The translations under genes and the position numbers were made by a program. Positions 26,604 through 36,189 of a stretch of DNA of 64,000 nucleotides are shown piece by piece (the first letter of the stretch is position 1; every line of letters begins with the position of its first letter). The notes beneath the pieces are model-generated. The model ran no database searches. It was not told the origin of the DNA and saw only the letters and a list, made by a program, of their open reading frames with translations. This DNA comes from Acidobacteriota bacterium. GTDB taxonomy: Bacteria > Acidobacteriota > Vicinamibacteria > Vicinamibacterales > UBA823. Location of the stretch: contig PCAK01000020.1 of the NCBI GenBank assembly GCA_002730525.1, positions 62,001 through 126,000 of the forward strand. The letters run 5' to 3'.

Positions 26604-26789
26604 TCAACGCTTCGCCAGCGGCTGGCCCCACGCACCCGCGAATGCAAGTTCTGCGATCGGCCGGCGGGTCCGAGGCGCGCGCGCCATCGCGCGGTCGGCG
26701 AACGCCCGCGGGCTCCAGCGCCGGCGAAGTAACTCGAGGATCTCGTAATCGGTCTGTGCCAGTTTCACGTCCGCGCCGTCATCCGTCAT
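26604..26789 (-). pseudogene. Nitroreductase remnant: both ends present, middle deleted in frame
   Basis: The open frame has 61 residues from the ATG at 26789, which has GGAG upstream. The first part, YEILELLRRRWSPRAFADR, is the characteristic start of flavin nitroreductases (RRRWSPRAF). The last part, APRTRRPIAELAFAGAWGQP, is the characteristic end of the same family. About 150 residues carrying the FMN and substrate sites are missing between them, joined in frame near residue 36. It cannot be a working nitroreductase. It lies 4 bases upstream of the PLP enzyme start, so it could still be translated. Confidence 0.62.
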
Positions 26790-26854
26790 CGTCCGCTCCT
26801 GCCCCTGCCCTGAACGGCATTGCCAAGATACGGCGCACTGTGCCACGCTGCGCC

Positions 26855-28048
26855 ATGGGCCGCTACCTCGACTCCATCCCCTCCTCCGGCATCATGCGCA
26901 TCCGCGACATGATGTTCGGGCTCGAGAATCCGTACCGACTCGATCAAGGCGACGTCGGCTTCGACGCACCCGACGCGGTCAAGGCCGCGATGAATCGCGC
27001 CATCGCGGAGAACAAGACCCACTACGTGCAGACCCTCGGCATCCCGCGGCTGCGCGAACTCATCTTCGAAAAACTCCGCGACCGAAACCACATTCCGATC
27101 GACACGGTCGACGACGTCATGGTGACCAACGGGGGCATTCACGCTCTCTACGTCATCTTCCATGGCCTGCTCGAGCCGGGTGACGAGGTATTGTGCGCGG
27201 ATCCGATGTGGCCGACAACTCGCGGCACCATCCAGTCCGCCCACGGCGTGACCGTCGACTGCCCGCTTTATGAATCGCGCCAGTGGCGACCCGACCTGGA
27301 CGAACTGGAGTCGAAAATCACGCCGAAGACCCGCGCAATCCTGCTCAACTCACCCCAGAACCCAACCGGCGGCGTGCTCACGCGGGTCGACATGGAACGG
27401 ATCGCGGCGGTCGCGACCGAACGCGACCTGTGGGTGATCTCCGACGAAGCCTACGAGGATGTCGTCTTCGACGGCGAGCGCCATATGAGCATCGCGTCGC
27501 TACCGGGAATGTACGACCGGACGATCCCAGTCTATACGTTCAGCAAGTCCTACGCGATGACCGGACTGCGCCTCGGCTACCTGGCCGTCAAGGACCGGAC
27601 CGTTCACGAGCGGATCAAGAAGGTCCTCTACTACACCTGCAGCAACATCGGGACCGTCGTGCAGTGGGGCGGCGTCGGCGGGCTGGAGAACGGCCAGGCG
27701 CAGGTCGAGGCGTTCCGGGTCGAGTTGCAGGCCCGCCGCGATCTCTTCTACGCGGAAATCGCCGAGTTCGGTTCCGGCGTGCTCACCGGCGAGCCGCCGA
27801 AGGGCGCGTTCTACGCGTTCCTGCGGATCGACCCGGAATGGCGCCCGCCGGATCAGTCGGCCGCTCCGGAATCACTGTCGTGGGCGCTGGTCGAATACTT
27901 GATCGAGAAGGGCCGGATCGGCTGTGTGCCTGGTGCCGATTTCGGCCGTCAGGGCGAAGGCTACATCCGGTTGTGTTTCGCCAAGACCCGCGAGGAACTG
28001 ACCGGGGCACTCGCCTCGCTGAAGACCTTGCTGGCCGTCCGCGCCTGA
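26855..28048 (+). CDS. Class I/II PLP aminotransferase
   Basis: The protein has 397 residues from the ATG at 26855. It is a fold-type I aspartate aminotransferase relative: TNGGIHALYVIF (cofactor phosphate), SPQNPTGG at 166-173, ISDEAYEDVVFDG with the pyridine-binding Asp197, and the Schiff-base Lys231 in YTFSKSYAMTGLRLGY. GYIRLCFAKT near the end supplies the carboxylate-binding Arg. It is of the AspB/PatA size class. The substrate is not determined by these motifs; aspartate, aromatic or LL-diaminopimelate transaminase are all possible. It is divergent from the PLP desulfhydrase pair and followed by a structured repeat. Confidence 0.88.
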   Translation: MGRYLDSIPSSGIMRIRDMMFGLENPYRLDQGDVGFDAPDAVKAAMNRAIAENKTHYVQTLGIPRLRELIFEKLRDRNHIPIDTVDDVMVTNGGIHALYVIFHGLLEPGDEVLCADPMWPTTRGTIQSAHGVTVDCPLYESRQWRPDLDELESKITPKTRAILLNSPQNPTGGVLTRVDMERIAAVATERDLWVISDEAYEDVVFDGERHMSIASLPGMYDRTIPVYTFSKSYAMTGLRLGYLAVKDRTVHERIKKVLYYTCSNIGTVVQWGGVGGLENGQAQVEAFRVELQARRDLFYAEIAEFGSGVLTGEPPKGAFYAFLRIDPEWRPPDQSAAPESLSWALVEYLIEKGRIGCVPGADFGRQGEGYIRLCFAKTREELTGALASLKTLLAVRA

Positions 28049-28058
28049 GGCCGCCGCG

Positions 28059-28228
28059 GCTAGCAGCCCGTGCGTGAGAGTCACACGGCATTCGCCGGGC
28101 GATCCATCCCGGCCGGTCGCGTTGCTCCTCCCTCAAGTATTCCCGATACGCTCGGTCGTCGCGCCTTACCAGCCGGGCGTCTCACCCGGCTCGGTGCCAC
28201 GCGTCACTCTCACCCACGGGCCGCTAGC
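28059..28228. repeat. 170-bp cloverleaf-like element with long terminal inverted repeats
   Basis: The left arm, 28059-28090, starts GCTAGCAGCCCGTGCGTGAG. The reverse complement of 28197-28228 starts GCTAGCGGCCCGTGGGTGAG. The arms match over about 32 bases with six or so differences. Inside are two more hairpins: CCGGG/CCCGG at 28095-28112 and a perfect AGCCGGG/CCCGGCT (7-bp stem, 7-base loop) at 28171-28191. It fills the gap between convergent genes, and its right arm covers the last two codons of the SDR gene. It could be a MITE or large REP-type element, or a structured RNA. Confidence 0.65.
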
Positions 28229-28964
28229 GCAAGTGGCGACCGCCGTCGACGCGGATCGTCTCGCCCGTCATGAAATCGCTCTCGACGACCGCGCACACCG
28301 CCTTCACGATCTCCTCGTCACCACCCCAGCGGCCGAGCGGCGTCGCCAGGACCACGGCGTCGGCTGACGCGTCGTCGAGGTCCGCCGGCGCGTGAATCGG
28401 TCCCGGCGCGATGGCGTTGACCAGGATGCCATCAGGCGCCAGCTCCAGCGCCAGCGCCTCGGCCAGCGCACTCGCGCCGGCCTTCGCCACGTAGTACGGC
28501 AGGTAGCCCTTGTAGGTCGGCCGACCGCCCCGGGCGGTCCAGTCCGAGAAGACGACGATCCGCCCGCCGCCCTGCGCCCGCATCTCGGGCACGGCCGCGC
28601 GCGCACACAAAAAAGCCCCGCGCAGGTCGACCGCCAGCGCGCGATCCCAGTCCTCGACAGTGAGCTCATCGAACGGCGTCTTCACGTACACCGACGCCAT
28701 GTGGACGAGGACGTCGAGCCGCCCGAGCGCCGCGACGGCGTCGCGGACGAGCTGGTCACAGGCCGACGGGTCGCTCAGGTCGGCAGGCGCGATGAACGCC
28801 TTACGTCCGCGCGCCCGCACCGCCTCGGCGGCCCGCTCGGCTTCGTCGCGAGAACGGTTGAACGACAAGGCGACGTCGGCCCCGCCTTCGGCGAGGGCCT
28901 CGGCGACAGCGGCGCCGATCCGTTTACCCCCCGTGACCAGGGCGGCCCGACCCACTAGCTGCAT
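28224..28964 (-). CDS. Short-chain dehydrogenase/reductase, pteridine-reductase-like
   Basis: The protein has 246 residues of classical SDR. The cofactor motif is the variant GGKRIG (ALVTGGKRIGAAVAEALAEG) used by pteridine reductases and FolM rather than the usual GxxxGxG. The remaining hallmarks are SFNRS (NADPH preference), VHMASVY, the catalytic Ser in FSDWTARG, Tyr and Lys in YYVAKAG, and NAIAPGPI. Likely NADPH-dependent; the substrate could be a pterin or a 3-ketoacyl group. It is followed by DoxX on the same strand upstream (46-base gap). The stop codon lies within the inverted repeat of the 28.1-kb element. Confidence 0.85.
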   Translation of the reverse strand: MQLVGRAALVTGGKRIGAAVAEALAEGGADVALSFNRSRDEAERAAEAVRARGRKAFIAPADLSDPSACDQLVRDAVAALGRLDVLVHMASVYVKTPFDELTVEDWDRALAVDLRGAFLCARAAVPEMRAQGGGRIVVFSDWTARGGRPTYKGYLPYYVAKAGASALAEALALELAPDGILVNAIAPGPIHAPADLDDASADAVVLATPLGRWGGDEEIVKAVCAVVESDFMTGETIRVDGGRHLR

Positions 28965-29010
28965 GTTGGATTGGAGGCGCTCGAATGACGCGCGGCTTGC
29001 AACCTGACGG

Positions 29011-29484
29011 CTACACCTTGCTTTGACGCACGCGCGCCCGACCTTCGGCCGCCGACTCGGCCATGTGGGCTCGATAGGCGTCGAACGACAGCGCCCCCGA
29101 ACCGGCCAGGATCAGGCAGCACAGCGCGCCCAGGAGGACGAGCGCGTACTCGTAGCCGTGCTCGACGCCTGGCCCGAGTGAGAGGTTGAGAAAGAATCCG
29201 TTTGGCCAGTGCACCTTCCAGATTGCCACGCCCATGTCGATCGCCAGCGGCAACGCCATGAGTCGGGTGAAGATGCCCAGGAACACCGCGGCTCCGCCGA
29301 TCAACTCGACGACACCGACGGCGAGCACCAGCAGCAGTGCGGGCTGCAACCCGGCCGCTTCGAACACCGCGGCCATACGCGCGGGGCTGGCGCCCCAGAT
29401 CGGCAGCAGCTTCGGCAACCCGTGCGCGACGAAGACCGCTCCGACCGTCAGTCGCAGCACCATCACGCCCCACGCCTGAATCAC
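29011..29484 (-). CDS. DoxX family membrane protein
   Basis: The protein has 157 residues and four membrane helices. It begins MVLRLTVGAVFVAHGLPKLL, the DoxX/DoxD signature with the conserved His-Gly, followed by LVLAVGVVELIGGAAVFLGI and LSLGPGVEHGYEYALVLLGA. Members are quinone-interacting or redox-accessory membrane proteins; in mycobacteria one joins a superoxide-detoxifying membrane complex. It is 46 bases upstream of the SDR and may be its partner. The C-terminal 20 residues are basic and cytoplasmic. Confidence 0.9.
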   Translation of the reverse strand: MIQAWGVMVLRLTVGAVFVAHGLPKLLPIWGASPARMAAVFEAAGLQPALLLVLAVGVVELIGGAAVFLGIFTRLMALPLAIDMGVAIWKVHWPNGFFLNLSLGPGVEHGYEYALVLLGALCCLILAGSGALSFDAYRAHMAESAAEGRARVRQSKV

Positions 29485-29668
29485 GCGCGCTCCCCTTCCG
29501 ATCGGGTGATCCGATTCTCAAGCGACGTCCGGCCAAGACGAGCAGGGCCCGTCGGTCGTGCCAATTGTGTCATCGATTACGCTATACTCCGCGGAGATTT
29601 TCTCGCCCGTTCGAGCGGTCACGCTCGAACGCGCCGTGACCCGGACGTACCGGAGGCACCTCATCTAC

Positions 29669-29827
29669 ATGGGCGACCGACAGCCGATCCTTCCTGGTCG
29701 CGGCACGAGCGACGACGCGCGCTACCTCAGAACCGACGAGTTGCTCGCGTTGCAGAAGCCACCGTCGGAGATGACGTCGCGCGACGAGTTGACGCGGATC
29801 GCAGACGAGGAAGGATCGCGGGACTAA
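29669..29827 (+). pseudogene. N-terminal stub of tryptophan 2,3-dioxygenase
   Basis: The open frame has 52 residues from the ATG at 29669. GRGTSDDARYLRTDELLALQ followed by KPPSEMTSRDEL matches the beginning of tryptophan 2,3-dioxygenase (consensus Y-L-x-x-D-E-L-L-x-L-Q and H-D-E-L), including its first substrate-contact helix. After RDEL the sequence turns into an unrelated 10-residue tail and stops, so the haem-binding and catalytic parts are gone. A TATACT element at 29583-29588 lies upstream. It sits against the aromatic-CoA genes that would use a product of tryptophan breakdown. Confidence 0.55.
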
Positions 29828-29848
29828 AGTCACGCGCCACAGCATCTC

Positions 29849-30319
29849 TTACGCCCAGCCGGCGCCGCGCTCGCTCTTGTCCTGCCGCTGGGCCGCCACG
29901 ATCTCGTCCATCCGCTTGAACAGCCCGCGCAGATTTGCTGGGAACTCGGTTGCCTTGAACGTCTTCTGGCTGACGCACGCGACGCGGTAGGCGCCCTCGC
30001 ACACCAGGCGGCGAGTGTCCCGCTCACGCGCCTCGAACCGGTAGGCGATCCGCCGCTCGGTGGTCGACTCGACCGCGATCCCGATCTCCAGCACCTCCTC
30101 CGCGCGCGCCGGGGACCGGAAGCGACATGACGCGTCGACGCGCGGCATGAGGATCCCGAAGTCTTCGATCAGCTCCATCCGCGTCCGGCCCAGCGCCCGG
30201 AACAATTCGTCCTCGGCTTCTTCGAAGAACCGAAGGAAGTTGCCGAACCAGACCACGCCGGCCGCATCGGTGTCGGCCCAGTGCACCCGCACGTTGACCC
30301 GGTAGAAGTCGTCAGTCAT
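29849..30319 (-). CDS. Acyl-CoA thioesterase, 4-hydroxybenzoyl-CoA thioesterase (hot-dog) family
   Basis: The protein has 156 residues of single hot-dog fold. VHWADTDAAGVVWFGNFLRF contains the family motif with the catalytic Asp (W-A-D-T-D-A-A-G-V-V/I) of 4-hydroxybenzoyl-CoA and YbgC-type thioesterases. The FFEEAEDELFRALG helix follows. It overlaps the flavin hydroxylase by 8 bases and is the last gene of that three-gene unit, so a ring-modified benzoyl-CoA product is the likely substrate. The tail beyond residue 145 is polar and probably disordered. Confidence 0.85.
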   Translation of the reverse strand: MTDDFYRVNVRVHWADTDAAGVVWFGNFLRFFEEAEDELFRALGRTRMELIEDFGILMPRVDASCRFRSPARAEEVLEIGIAVESTTERRIAYRFEARERDTRRLVCEGAYRVACVSQKTFKATEFPANLRGLFKRMDEIVAAQRQDKSERGAGWA

Positions 30320-31444
30320 CGTTGGCCGCTCCCCGCTCGTAGGCCGCGACGAACTTCGGGTCGCGCTTCCGCAGCTTCTCGCGGTCGACCCGACCGCTGC
30401 GCGTCATCGCCTCGTAGGCGAAGGGCAGCGGCGGCAAGTGCAGGTAGTCGCCCATCTGCTCGAACCAGACCAGGCTCGACTCGGCGGCGTCCTGCAGTCG
30501 GTCGACGATCGCTTTGCGGGCCCGCTCGAACGCCGGCAGGGCGGCGTCGATCCGGGGGTTGGCCTCGAACGCCTGGGCCAGCGCGATCGCGTCCTCGAGC
30601 GCCAGCTTCGTGCCTGACCCGATCGAGAAGTGCGCCGTGTGCAGCGCGTCGCCCAGCAAGACGACGTTGCCGTCCTGCCAGTGCTGGTTCTTGACGAGTG
30701 GAAAGTTGATCCAGCGCACGAAGTTGTTCGTCAGCAACGGCTCGCCGTGCAGATCGTCGGCGAACACTTCCTCGAGATAGGCGCAGGTCTCCTCGCCCGA
30801 CTTCCCCTCCAACTCGGCGCGCGCCCAGGTTTCCTCGGCGCACTCGACGATGAACGTGCTTGCGGTCTCGCTGAACTTGTAGGCGTGCGAAGCGAACGGC
30901 CCGGCCTCGGTCGCATGGAAGGTCAGGGTGAGGCCGTGGAACAGCCGCGGCGTGCCGAGCCAGATGTACCTGTTCTTGCGCCGGTCGATCGTCGGCCGCA
31001 GACCGTCGCTGAACCACTGCCGAAGCAAGCTGTTGGCCCCATCCGCGCCAACGAGCAGATCGTGCGGCGGAAGCTGCGTGCGATCGGTGATGTTCGTGCC
31101 GAACCGGACGTCCACGCCCAGCTCGCGGCAGCGCGCGTGCAAGATGTTCAGAAAAGCCAGCCGCGCGATCCCCGAGAAGCGGTTGCCGTGGATCGACACC
31201 TTCTCGCCGTGGTGGACGATGTCGACGTTGTCCCAGGTCTGGCACGACTCGACGATCCGGGTGAATGAGGGCGCGTCGCTCGATTCCAGGTAGCCGAACG
31301 TCTGGTCCGAGAAGACGATGCCCCACCCGAACGTATCGTTCGGGCCGTCGCGCTCGAGGATGGTAATCTCCTGCGATGGGTCGAGCTGCTTCATCAGGAT
31401 CGCGAAGTACAGCCCGGCCGGACCGCCTCCGACGATGCAGATCT

Positions 31445-31448
<4 letters not shown>
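30312..31448 (-). CDS. FAD-dependent aromatic-CoA monooxygenase (2-aminobenzoyl-CoA/salicylyl-CoA hydroxylase half)
   Basis: The protein has 378 residues; the ATG at 31448 overlaps the stop of the OYE gene (ATGA). It has CIVGGGPAGLYFAILMKQLD (FAD Rossmann), VFSDQTFGYLE, LLVGADGANSLLRQWF (the DG motif of flavin hydroxylases) and NVVLLGDALHTAHFSIGSGT (second FAD motif). FGWGIVFSDQTFGYL and HTAHFSIGSGTKLALEDAI are specific to the N-terminal half of the two-domain 2-aminobenzoyl-CoA monooxygenase/reductase and salicylyl-CoA 5-hydroxylase. The usual fused OYE half is encoded separately next door, so this is the split form. It likely hydroxylates the ring of a CoA-activated aromatic acid. Confidence 0.8.
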
Positions 31449-32896
<1,448 letters not shown>

Positions 32897-32933
32897 GAAG
32901 GTGCTCCTCCGGAGCACCGCGTCGCGCATTGAT

Positions 32934-32999
32934 GTAGCGCGGGGCTTCAGCCCCGCGATGCGGCCATCCGGCGGATGGCCCTCCCGGTTGGCGCGCTAC
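32934..32999. repeat. REP-like palindromic element, copy 2 (most complete)
   Basis: An outer inverted repeat GTAGCGCG (32934-32941) / CGCGCTAC (32992-32999) encloses two perfect hairpins: CGCGGGGCT-TC-AGCCCCGCG (32938-32957) and GGCCATCC-GGC-GGATGGCC (32962-32980). The result is a three-stem cloverleaf of 66 bp. It lies between the OYE gene start and the end of the amidohydrolase gene. The first hairpin is shared with copies 1 and 3. Confidence 0.75.
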
Positions 33000-33010
33000 G
33001 GTTGGCCTGG

Positions 33011-34372
33011 CTACAGTGGTCCACGGTTCACCGGGAGATCGAGCGCCGACCGGTCGACGATCTGGCCGCCCTTGATGACCGACACGATCCGTTTCAGGTT
33101 GTCGATGTCGACAGTCGGATCGGCGTCGAGGATGACCAGATCGGCCAGCTTGCCGGATTCAACCGTACCCATCTCGTCGAGTCGACCGAGGAAGCGCGCG
33201 GCGTTCCGTGTTGCGATGACGATCGCGTCCGCCGGTGGAATCCCACCCTCGACCAGCAGCTCCAGCTCGCGGTGCACCGCCGGCCCCGAGAACTGATCGG
33301 TGCCGCAGACGACGATGTCCTTGCCCGCCGCGTGCAGCCGGCGCAGGTTCTCCTGCGCGATCGGCGTCATCGTCCGCAGCCACCCGGTGCGTCCGTTCTC
33401 CTGCTCGCGCGCCCGCTGTTCGGTCTTCAGCCGCGCGATCTCCTCCGATTCCACGGTGTCCCGGTAGAGCGTCTCGTCGAGATGCTCCGGATGCTCGACC
33501 AGCCGGCTCGCCGCCTCGCCGATCGTGAGCGTCGACACGGTGGGAACCCGTCGGACGGCCATCATCTCGAGATAGGCGTCGCTGACGGGCGCCTGGATGA
33601 TCGGGTGCGCGAGCGTGTCGACGCCGGCGTAGATCGCCTCCCACGCCGTCCGCTCGGTCGATACGTGAATCGTCGAGCGGATCCCCTGCTCGTGATAGTG
33701 CCGGATGATGCGCTCGAGCAGATCGACCGGCAGCTGGTTGATGAGCGGGCGCATCATCCAGCCGTGCTCGTCCTGACCGATCTTCAGGATGTCGGGGCCG
33801 GTCGCGATGTGCTCATCAAGAACGGCACGATCCTCGGGCCAGGCTTCCACCAGATACGGTCCGCCGTGGCCGTTCGGACTGGCGACGGTGCCGCCGGTAG
33901 CGAAGATGCGCGGCGCGACGATCTCGTCCGCGCGCTCCTTCCGGCGCAGCTGGAAGATGAACGCTGACCGATTGCCGGCGTCGTAGATCGTCGTGACGCC
34001 GGCGTAGAGATAGCTGTGCAGGCCGCGGAGACCGGCGCGCTCCTGCTCGACCGTCACGGCGCCGCCGTCGCGCCGGCTGCCGCCACCACGCAGGTGGACG
34101 TGCATGTCCATCAGGCCGGGCACGAGGTAGCGGCGGCGGCCGTCGATGACCTCCGCGCCGTCGGGGATCGGCAGATCCGCGCCGCCGACCGCCGCAATCC
34201 GGTCACCCTCGATGACGACGGTCGTGTCATCGACCGGCACGCCACCATTGCCGTCGATGAGCGTCACGCCCCGGACGAGGAGCGCCGACGGCTGGGCCGC
34301 GGCGGTCGCCGCGAAAGCTGCGAGGGTAGGTACGAAGCCGATCGCCAGGACGAATCGGAAGGCCGTAGGCAT
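33011..34372 (-). CDS. Exported amidohydrolase
   Basis: The protein has 453 residues from the ATG at 34372, with GGAAG upstream. A signal peptide (to about residue 27, AAAQ) makes it periplasmic. It is an amidohydrolase-superfamily enzyme: LVPGLMDMHVHLRGGG with the H-x-H metal pair, DILKIGQDEHG with the Lys that may be carbamylated, IRSTIHVST and VDTLAHPII with the later His ligands, and VVCGTDQFSG with the catalytic Asp. GKLADLVILDADPTVDIDN is the usual closing beta domain. The relatives are imidazolonepropionase- or prolidase-like (Xaa-Pro dipeptidase, PF01979) secreted enzymes. The substrate is unknown. Confidence 0.88.
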   Translation of the reverse strand: MPTAFRFVLAIGFVPTLAAFAATAAAQPSALLVRGVTLIDGNGGVPVDDTTVVIEGDRIAAVGGADLPIPDGAEVIDGRRRYLVPGLMDMHVHLRGGGSRRDGGAVTVEQERAGLRGLHSYLYAGVTTIYDAGNRSAFIFQLRRKERADEIVAPRIFATGGTVASPNGHGGPYLVEAWPEDRAVLDEHIATGPDILKIGQDEHGWMMRPLINQLPVDLLERIIRHYHEQGIRSTIHVSTERTAWEAIYAGVDTLAHPIIQAPVSDAYLEMMAVRRVPTVSTLTIGEAASRLVEHPEHLDETLYRDTVESEEIARLKTEQRAREQENGRTGWLRTMTPIAQENLRRLHAAGKDIVVCGTDQFSGPAVHRELELLVEGGIPPADAIVIATRNAARFLGRLDEMGTVESGKLADLVILDADPTVDIDNLKRIVSVIKGGQIVDRSALDLPVNRGPL

Positions 34373-34454
34373 CTGATCGCTTCCTTCCCCAGAAAACAGG
34401 CGGATTGTATCCGATGCAGCCAGGCTAGCCGCTCGTCGCCCGTCTTTTCTTGAA

Positions 34455-35240
34455 CTACCGTACCGCCAAGTAGGCCTTGGCGAGCCGCCGCCCAAGTTCC
34501 AGAATGCCACCGGTGTCGTAGTGGACACCGTCGTCGTGCTTCGTCAGGCCCGCGGTATCAACGAGGTGAACGCCGGCGATCTCCGCAGCCGCGCGGCGCT
34601 GGGCGGCCTGGACGACTGCGAGTTCGGTGTATCGCTCCGGCAGCGGATTCGCGAGGCCGAGGATGAACGGCAGCGCCGGGTCAGACAGATCCCACCGGAA
34701 CGCGGTCACGAGCCTGTCGAGATTCTCGAAGTACTCGGCCGCCGGGCCGGGGAAGAGCGCGTCGCGCTCGCCCTGCATCCAGAAGATCGCACCGAACTCG
34801 ACGTCTTCTGGGAAATCCAGGTCATCGACGAGATCGACGAACTGCGCATAGACCGGGCCGGCCGCAGCGTTCCCGGTGATCTCGGCGCGCGCCTCATCCC
34901 ATTCCGGGGCCCAGGCGAGCAGTGACGTCCCGCCGAGCGCATGCTTGACGAAGATCAGCTCTCGACCCGGAATCGCATCGGCCAGCCGACGCGCCAGGGT
35001 GACCTCTGGCCCGAAGCGCTCACCGTCGAAGAATCCGGCTTCGCCGGCATCGAGCCACAGCGAACCAGCCTGACTCACGCGCTGATTGGGCGTCAACTCG
35101 GCGGTCACGCCCTGTCCGGCCATGTTCGACTGACCGGCGAGAACGAAGACGAGCGGGTCGGCGTTCTGCGCCGATGTCGACGCGGCCAGCAGCACCGCGG
35201 CCGCGACGGCCAGCAGCCGCGACCAGCCGATCGTCTTCAT
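34455..35240 (-). CDS. Exported sialate O-acetylesterase-like SGNH hydrolase
   Basis: The protein has 261 residues. A signal peptide (to STSAQ) is followed by the carbohydrate-esterase 6 / SASA pattern: VFVLAGQSNMAGQG (nucleophile Ser in GQSN), KHALGGTSLLAWAPEWDEA (Gly block), FGAIFWMQGERDA (the W-x-Q-G-E-x-D-A block) and KHDDGVHYDTGGILELG (catalytic Asp and His). Such enzymes remove O-acetyl groups from sugars outside the cell. The ATG overlaps the stop of the upstream esterase gene (ATGA), so the two hydrolases are made together. Confidence 0.88.
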   Translation of the reverse strand: MKTIGWSRLLAVAAAVLLAASTSAQNADPLVFVLAGQSNMAGQGVTAELTPNQRVSQAGSLWLDAGEAGFFDGERFGPEVTLARRLADAIPGRELIFVKHALGGTSLLAWAPEWDEARAEITGNAAAGPVYAQFVDLVDDLDFPEDVEFGAIFWMQGERDALFPGPAAEYFENLDRLVTAFRWDLSDPALPFILGLANPLPERYTELAVVQAAQRRAAAEIAGVHLVDTAGLTKHDDGVHYDTGGILELGRRLAKAYLAVR

Positions 35241-36010
35241 CGCTTCCGCTGCGCGAACAGCCACTCGGCGAAGCTGGGCGATGCGTAGGCCGCGTCCCAC
35301 GAGTTGTGGCCAGTGCCCGGCAGTTCGGTGTACTTCACGGGCGCGTCCACCGCCTGGAGCGCGGCGTGCATCTTCCGCGATTCCTCGACGTTCACGACGG
35401 TGTCCGATTCGCCGTGGAAGATCCAGACCGGCGTGTCGGCGAGGTGCGATGCGGCCTCGGCGTGGGGGTCGGCGGCATCCGAGAACCCTCCGTCGAAGGG
35501 ACCCAGCGTCCGGACGAAGCCGCAGATCGGCGCGACCGCCGCGAACCGCTCGGCGTGGTGGTAGCCGACATACCAGCTGCCGTTCCCGCCCATCGACAGG
35601 CCGGTCAGGTAGACGCGTGCGGGATCGGTTCGGAATTCCCCGACCGTCCGATCGAGCGCCGCCATCGCCACATCGGCGATCGCTCCCTGCCAGCGCGTCT
35701 CGGTTGGCGCCTGCGGAAGTACGACGATCGCCGGATAGCGATCCGGCCACCGCCGGAGTGCCCGCCCGAGGCCGACCTCGGTCTGGATGATCCCGTCCTC
35801 GCCCCGTTCGCCGGCGCCGTGCAGGAACAAGATGACCGGCCAGGCCGAGTCCGGGTCATAGTCGCGAGGCACGTAGACCTGGTACCTGTGCGTCGACCCT
35901 TCGACAGTGACGGTCCGGTTCAGAAAGCCTGTCTCGACCTCCTGAGCCTGGAGCTGGAGCGGCGCTCCCGCGACGCCGACCAGGAATGCACAACAGATGA
36001 TCAGCTTCAT
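35237..36010 (-). CDS. Exported PHB-depolymerase/feruloyl-esterase-like alpha/beta hydrolase
   Basis: The protein has 257 residues; a signal peptide ends at LQAQ (about residue 22). The catalytic elements are VILFLHGAGERGEDG (oxyanion loop), YLTGLSMGGNGSW (nucleophile Ser), VWIFHGESDTVVNVEES (Asp) and PGTGHNSWDAAY (His). This set, with R-Y-Q-V-Y-V-P at the start, is typical of secreted polyhydroxybutyrate-depolymerase-like esterases such as acidobacterial phospholipase/carboxylesterase family proteins. It is coupled at both ends: ATGA overlaps with the fragment upstream and the SASA esterase downstream. Confidence 0.87.
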   Translation of the reverse strand: MKLIICCAFLVGVAGAPLQLQAQEVETGFLNRTVTVEGSTHRYQVYVPRDYDPDSAWPVILFLHGAGERGEDGIIQTEVGLGRALRRWPDRYPAIVVLPQAPTETRWQGAIADVAMAALDRTVGEFRTDPARVYLTGLSMGGNGSWYVGYHHAERFAAVAPICGFVRTLGPFDGGFSDAADPHAEAASHLADTPVWIFHGESDTVVNVEESRKMHAALQAVDAPVKYTELPGTGHNSWDAAYASPSFAEWLFAQRKR

Positions 36011-36189
36011 CGTTCGTCTCCTTGCAGCTGCCCTTCCAATTCCTCGAGGTCACCCAGGACCCAGAGGTCGGCGATCAGGTCTTCGTCGAACGTGAACAGC
36101 CCACAGCCGGCCCAGCCGACCCGGCGGCCGCTCGGAGGATAGCCCATGAACTTCCTGCGGTGCACGCCGAAGAAACCAGCGCGTGTCAA
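36007..36189 (-). pseudogene. C-terminal fragment of a SnoaL-like ester cyclase
   Basis: The open frame has 60 residues with a TTG start that overlaps the upstream stop. FMGYPPSGRRVGWAGCGLFT followed by DLIADLWVLGDLEELEGQL matches the last 50 residues of SnoaL-like polyketide-cyclase/ester-cyclase proteins (consensus F-M-G-I-P-P-T-G-R-x-V and W-V-L-G-D). The N-terminal two thirds of the fold are absent. It keeps overlapping start and stop codons with both neighbours, so it may still be translated as a leftover, but it cannot form the cone-shaped fold alone. Confidence 0.5.

Noticed and set aside
28091-28196. Known riboswitch or group II intron end in the 28.1-kb element
   Set aside because: The conserved cores of c-di-GMP, SAM, TPP or cobalamin switches and the group II domain V hairpin were not seen in the sequence.
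29558-29668. Longer form of the tryptophan dioxygenase stub starting at 29558
   Set aside because: The extra N-terminal residues match no family member and cover the presumed TATACT promoter element.
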